DNA from: Chloroflexota bacterium
GTDB lineage: Bacteria; Chloroflexota; Dehalococcoidia; Lucifugimonadales; JADFKI01
DNA length: 8,864 bases
Direction of reading: 5' to 3'
Assembly: GCA_022565015.1 (NCBI GenBank)
Contig: JADFKI010000153.1
Location: forward strand, 1 to 8,864
Shown here: piece after piece, positions 5,592-8,864 of the stretch
Layout: each line of letters begins with the position of its first letter
How positions within the stretch are numbered: position 1 is the stretch's first letter
Translations under genes and position numbers: made by a program
The notes under the pieces: model-generated
Databases searched by the model: none
What the model saw: only the letters and a program-made list of their open reading frames with translations
What the model was told of the DNA's origin: nothing

Positions 5592-6794
5592 TCAAGACGG
5601 ACCGTCGACATCCTCTATGAGGGCCTCCGAGGGCCGGCGCTCCACCTGAAGGCGGCCGGCGACGCCCTCCACATCACGCATGACCCGAAGCACGTTGCGT
5701 CCGAGTATCTTGAGGATGTCGTCCTCACTGTACTCCCTGCGCAGAAGCTCCGCCGTCAGGGCCGGATAGGTGGACACATCTTCCAGACCAATCGGCACGG
5801 TCTTGATGCCGTCGAAGTCCGATCCTATGCCGATGTGGTCGATCCCCGCCGTCTCACGCATATGGTCTATATGGTCGGCGACCTGACTCAGAGTCGCCCG
5901 TGGCGCGGGATTTTCCGCATCCCAGGACTTCAGTCCGGCCTCGATGGTCTCATCCGAGCTGCCTGGCTTTGCCTTGAGCCTCTCCTGCTCGGTCTCCCGT
6001 CGCGTCACGTTGTCGGCCACCTCCTGGGACGTAAATCCCGGAACAAAGGACACCATGACCACGCCGCCGTTCGAGGGCACGCGCCTGAGCACATCGTCGG
6101 GGACGTTGCGAGGATGGTCGCACAGGGCCCGCGCCGACGAATGGCTGAACACGATCGGCGCCTCCGAGGTGTCCAGGGCGTCGCGCATGACGTCCGGGGA
6201 CACGTGGGACAGGTCGACCAGCATGCCCAGGCGGTTCATCTCGCGGACCACCTCACGGCCGAAATCGGTCAGGCCGTTGGCCTTGGGTTCGTCGGTGCAG
6301 GAATCGGCCCAGTCTATGTTCTTGTTGTGGGTCAGCGTCATGTATCGTGCGCCCAGATCGAAGAACATCCTCAGCGAAGCCAGGGAGTTGTCGATGGAGT
6401 GGCCGCCCTCCATGCCGATGAGGGAGGCTATCTTACCTCCCTCGAAGGCGTTTTCCACGTCGTCGGCGGTAAGGGCTAGCTGAAAGGCATCAGGGTATCG
6501 CCGGACCAGGTTGTGGACCACGTCTATCTGCTCCATCGTCGCGCGGACATATTCCTCGGGAGGGCTCGATGTCGAGACGTACACGGACCAGAACTGGCCG
6601 CCCAGTCCTCCCTCCTTCAGCCGCGCGAGGTCCGTGTGCAGGTCGGGCTGAGGCTGACTGATGTCGATCTGCGAAATGGCGCGGCCGACTCGCTCACGGT
6701 ACTGCCAGGGAAGGTCGTTGTGCCCGTCGATTAGAGGGACCTTGTCGTGCAAGGCCCGCGCACGAGCGAGTAGCTCCTGATTTGGACTGGTCAT
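5592..6794 (-). CDS. Membrane dipeptidase family (peptidase M19) metallo-dipeptidase
   Basis: This 400-residue protein belongs to peptidase family M19, whose members (renal dipeptidase, bacterial homologues) cleave dipeptides, including some with a C-terminal D-residue. It should fold as a TIM barrel with a two-zinc centre. The ligands are visible: H25 and D27 in DGHNDLP (23-29), bridging E129 in GMEGGHS, H197 in DLSHVS and H218 in FSHSS. R229 and D326 in GSDFDG (324-329) match conserved active-site positions. No signal peptide or membrane segment is present, so the bacterial protein is likely cytoplasmic. CCTCCT on the plus strand (AGGAGG on the coding strand) at 6801-6806, six bases upstream, fixes the ATG. 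Only 73 bases separate it from the exosortase-like gene upstream, with no clear promoter between, so co-transcription is likely. The natural substrate is unknown: peptide catabolism or D-amino-acid dipeptide turnover are possible. Confidence 0.93.
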   Translation of the reverse strand: MTSPNQELLARARALHDKVPLIDGHNDLPWQYRERVGRAISQIDISQPQPDLHTDLARLKEGGLGGQFWSVYVSTSSPPEEYVRATMEQIDVVHNLVRRYPDAFQLALTADDVENAFEGGKIASLIGMEGGHSIDNSLASLRMFFDLGARYMTLTHNKNIDWADSCTDEPKANGLTDFGREVVREMNRLGMLVDLSHVSPDVMRDALDTSEAPIVFSHSSARALCDHPRNVPDDVLRRVPSNGGVVMVSFVPGFTSQEVADNVTRRETEQERLKAKPGSSDETIEAGLKSWDAENPAPRATLSQVADHIDHMRETAGIDHIGIGSDFDGIKTVPIGLEDVSTYPALTAELLRREYSEDDILKILGRNVLRVMRDVEGVAGRLQVERRPSEALIEDVDGPS

Positions 6795-6867
6795 CTGTAT
6801 CCTCCTGTGTGTCCGTGTCCGCGATATCTTTTTCTCGAGATGCGGCCTCGCCGTCGGCAGATGGCCT

Positions 6868-7950
6868 TCAGGCCTGACGCGCCGACGACCTGGGCAGCCA
6901 GTACCGCCAGGCCCAGACGCCGCCCACTACAAATGGAAACAGGCTCCAGAAGCCGGCAAAGAGGCTCACGGTAAGGTCCGCCGCATATTCCGGCGACGCT
7001 GCCCAGCTGAGCCAGGCTAGCCCGTAAGACAGCGATGCAACGCCGAGTATATGCGCCGTCGCCATCAGTCCCACCGTCGCCGCCAGCCATCGAATACGCG
7101 CCGTCAGGCTGAGGCCAACGGCAGCCGCGACCAGCGCGGTCAGCAGTATGAAACCCCAGTGCAACGTGAGCCCATCGATGGACAGTGGCGCCCCAAGGCT
7201 CGGGGTCTCGAAAATGAATGAGGGGCCGGCGGCTCTGACGGTCGTGCCGCCGCCGATAAAAGGTGAAACAAGCTTGATCAGGACTCGATTGTATTGGCTG
7301 GCGAAGGGCATCCAGACTACGGACGCAGCGAAAACCAGCGCGGCCGCCCTGATCGCGAAGAGGAGAAGCCTGGTATCCGTTCCTGAAAAAACCCTTCCGT
7401 GCCAGTAGAGCCAGAGAACGATGGCCAGCAGGTAGATCCCGGACTGCCAGACAAGCAGATGAGCGAAGTCGAGGTACTCCGGGTAGCCGGCGCCGATCCA
7501 GAACAGGCTAACGATCCTGACCATATTGACGGACATCAGCACCAGCGCACCGGCGGCTATTCCCCATATCTTGGCCCTGAATGTCGCTGGAGAGGCGATC
7601 ACCGCGCCGGAGTAGATCATGATCGGGGCCAGAGCCAGACACTCCGCCACGACGTTTACGGCGAAGTCCTCGGACGCCAGTATCGAGCCGTTCACGTATG
7701 TGGACACGCCAAGAATGCCCAGCCCGATGCCGGCCCAGCTCGCGGTCCATTCGGCCGCCGCCTCCACCAGCGGGTTGTTCGGCGAGACGGCGTAGAGGAC
7801 CGGCACCATGAGCAGGCCGGCTATGACCACCGCCATACGCGGAAGTACTGGCGGAACGATGTGACCCTGTAATCGGCTGCTGAGGTACAACTGACGCCGC
7901 TTTCGTCTCGCTGGGATTTTGCCTCGATGTTGCCCGTCGGCGCCCGCCAT
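6868..7950 (-). CDS. Exosortase/archaeosortase family membrane transpeptidase (XrtH-like core) with extended C-terminus
   Basis: The product (360 codons from the first ATG) is an integral membrane protein with about nine hydrophobic segments. Residues 99-185 carry the exosortase triad: C104 in VAECLA, R145 in VNMVRIVSLF, and H164 in FAHLLVWQSG. Exosortases cleave C-terminal sorting tails of exported proteins and probably transfer them to a surface structure. The NMVRIVSLF and H-x3-WQ surroundings recall the XrtH subgroup, from memory. After the core, residues 195-360 add a loop (about 217-262) and three more membrane segments. That region is absent from short family members. The C-terminus contains no obvious domain. 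The start is uncertain: the ATG at 7950 overlaps a TATAAT -10 box and lacks a ribosome binding site. TTG 7890 or ATG 7836 (residue 39, just before the first membrane segment) are alternatives. No protein with a sorting tail is encoded nearby. The adjacent dipeptidase may be co-transcribed. Confidence 0.8.
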   Translation of the reverse strand: MAGADGQHRGKIPARRKRRQLYLSSRLQGHIVPPVLPRMAVVIAGLLMVPVLYAVSPNNPLVEAAAEWTASWAGIGLGILGVSTYVNGSILASEDFAVNVVAECLALAPIMIYSGAVIASPATFRAKIWGIAAGALVLMSVNMVRIVSLFWIGAGYPEYLDFAHLLVWQSGIYLLAIVLWLYWHGRVFSGTDTRLLLFAIRAAALVFAASVVWMPFASQYNRVLIKLVSPFIGGGTTVRAAGPSFIFETPSLGAPLSIDGLTLHWGFILLTALVAAAVGLSLTARIRWLAATVGLMATAHILGVASLSYGLAWLSWAASPEYAADLTVSLFAGFWSLFPFVVGGVWAWRYWLPRSSARQA

Positions 7951-7977
7951 TATAACGGACGTGGGAGGTAAGGTGAA
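7949..7977 (-). promoter_or_regulatory. Promoter facing the exosortase-like gene
   Basis: On the minus strand TTCACC (7972-7977, four of six matches to the -35 consensus) is followed after exactly 17 bases by a perfect TATAAT (7949-7954). Transcription would begin near 7942. This is inside the longest reading frame of the exosortase gene, so the ATG at 7948-7950 would lie outside the transcript. The promoter is back to back with that of alaS, only six bases separating the two -35 boxes. Confidence 0.6.
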
Positions 7978-7983
7978 CTTTCA

Positions 7984-8013
7984 TTGACACCCATCGAAGC
8001 CGTCCACTAAAAT
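7984..8013 (+). promoter_or_regulatory. Promoter of alaS
   Basis: A perfect TTGACA (7984-7989) is followed after 18 bases by TAAAAT (8008-8013), one mismatch from the consensus -10. Transcription would start near 8020, giving a leader of about 85 bases. The leader shows no T-box core sequence and no terminator hairpin, so tRNA-sensing attenuation is not evident. The spacing equals that of the yceD operon promoter. Confidence 0.72.
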
Positions 8014-8104
8014 CGGAGCTTAAGGATGCATTCTCCCGCCTATTTCGCCTTATACGACATTTGCCTGGTTCCAACAGCAGCAATAAAAACCGAAAGAGCG
8101 TTCC

Positions 8105-8864
8105 ATGAAATTCATGACCGGTGACGAGATTCGTGAGTCCTTCCTGAGCTACTTCGAGAGTAAAGGGCACCTGCGAGTGGCAAGCTCCTCGCTCATTCCC
8201 GTCGGCGACCCGACGCTGCTGATTACCAACGCGGGCATGAACCAGTTCAAGACATATTTTTCAGGAGAGGCTACTCCGCCCAACCGTCGTCTCACCTCGG
8301 CTCAGAAGGCGTTTCGCACCGTCGATATCGACGAGGTTGGAGACGCGACCCACCTCACGATGTTCGAGATGCTGGGCAACTTCAGCATCGGCGATTACTT
8401 CAAGAAGGAGGCGATGGAGTTCGCCCTGGAGTTCGTCACGACGAAGCTCGGTCTGGCCAGAGAGCGCTTCGCGATAACAGTCCATGATTCGGACGACGAG
8501 GCCTTCGACCTCTGGCGAAAGGTGGGCGTTCCCGGGGACATGATCTATAGGTTCGGCGACGAGGATAACTGGTGGGGTCCCGCCGGAGACGAGGGACCGT
8601 GCGGCCCTTGCAGCGAACTGCACTACGACTTCGGAGTGGACAGGGGCTGCCTACAGGAAGGCTGCGGTCCAAACTGCACCAACGTCATGAACGACGACGG
8701 CGATGTGTGCAACAGGTACGTGGAGCTGTGGAACCTCGTGTTCATGCAGTACTACCACCACCTGGACGGCACACGCACGCCGTTGCCCGCCCCCAGCGTC
8801 GATACGGGCATGGGATTCGAGCGCGCCGCCGTCATCCTCCAGGACGTGACCACCATCTACGAGA
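8105..8864 (+). CDS. alaS: Alanyl-tRNA synthetase, N-terminal part (runs off the window)
   Basis: AlaRS attaches alanine to tRNA-Ala in the cytoplasm. The 253 codons visible cover most of the class II catalytic domain of a protein that is usually about 870-900 residues long. Recognisable parts are the N-terminal EIRESFLSYFESKGH, PTLLITNAGMNQFK (36-49), motif 2 with R71 and MFEMLGNFSIGDYFK (86-100), GPCGPCSE (164-171), WNLVFMQYY (209-217) and motif 3 DTGMGFER (233-240). A cysteine-rich insertion (C182, C187, C191, C202) lies between GPCGPCSE and WNLVF. It resembles inserts of many bacterial AlaRS and might bind a metal. The start is either ATG 8105 or ATG 8114; the second gives the more usual N-terminus MTGDEIR. 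Only a weak AAAGAG precedes the first. The editing and C-terminal domains would lie beyond base 8864. It is transcribed divergently from the exosortase-like gene. Confidence 0.96.
   Translation, partial: MKFMTGDEIRESFLSYFESKGHLRVASSSLIPVGDPTLLITNAGMNQFKTYFSGEATPPNRRLTSAQKAFRTVDIDEVGDATHLTMFEMLGNFSIGDYFKKEAMEFALEFVTTKLGLARERFAITVHDSDDEAFDLWRKVGVPGDMIYRFGDEDNWWGPAGDEGPCGPCSELHYDFGVDRGCLQEGCGPNCTNVMNDDGDVCNRYVELWNLVFMQYYHHLDGTRTPLPAPSVDTGMGFERAAVILQDVTTIYE

Noticed and set aside
5835..6483. Long plus-strand open frames opposite the dipeptidase gene (up to 214 codons)
   Set aside because: They are antisense shadows of a GC-rich gene whose minus-strand product has all M19 metal ligands. Their sequences show no family features.
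8014..8104. Possible T-box or attenuator in the alaS leader
   Set aside because: The leader of about 85 bases has no T-box core, no clear stem I and no terminator hairpin with T-tract.

Overview
The window looks like a chromosomal stretch from a free-living bacterium with moderately high GC in its genes and AT-richer intergenic DNA. Protein style and gene order suggest Chloroflexota (Dehalococcoidia/SAR202-like). That is an impression from recognised sequence style, not a computed placement. Most of it is housekeeping DNA with a small accessory block.

Positions 1-533 are non-coding as far as can be seen: a REP-like palindrome at the left edge, about 475 bases with no supportable gene, then a good sigma70-type promoter (TTGACA, 18 bases, TAGAAT). 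That promoter drives a compact plus-strand operon (576-3076): DUF177/YceD, bL32 (rpmF), malonyl-CoA:ACP transacylase (fabD), NusB, and acyl carrier protein (acpP). The operon ends in a clear hairpin plus T-tract terminator at 3132-3161. It joins ribosome assembly and rRNA antitermination to the entry point of fatty-acid synthesis. A separate plus-strand gene (3348-4367) encodes a medium-chain zinc dehydrogenase that lacks the structural-zinc cysteines.

The 190-base convergent gap (4368-4557) carries three small hairpins in a row, possibly a dispersed intergenic repeat. To its right four genes lie on the minus strand. Reading in their own direction they are an integral-membrane exosortase-like transpeptidase (7950 to 6868), a cytoplasmic M19 dipeptidase, a small 3-His-1-Gln cupin, and RuvX/YqgF. 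Gaps of 73-126 bases, and promoter-like -10 boxes before the cupin and ruvX, suggest partly independent transcription.

At 7949-8013 two strong promoters stand back to back, one facing the exosortase gene and one facing alaS, which runs off the right end after 253 codons. The minus-strand -10 box overlaps the first ATG of the exosortase reading frame, so its true start probably lies further inside. No CRISPR array, tRNA, rRNA, insertion sequence or phage gene was seen. I found no convincing new multi-gene system. The items most worth a second look are the exosortase with its extra C-terminal membrane half and no visible substrate, the divergent promoter, the ACP insertion, and the hairpin cluster.
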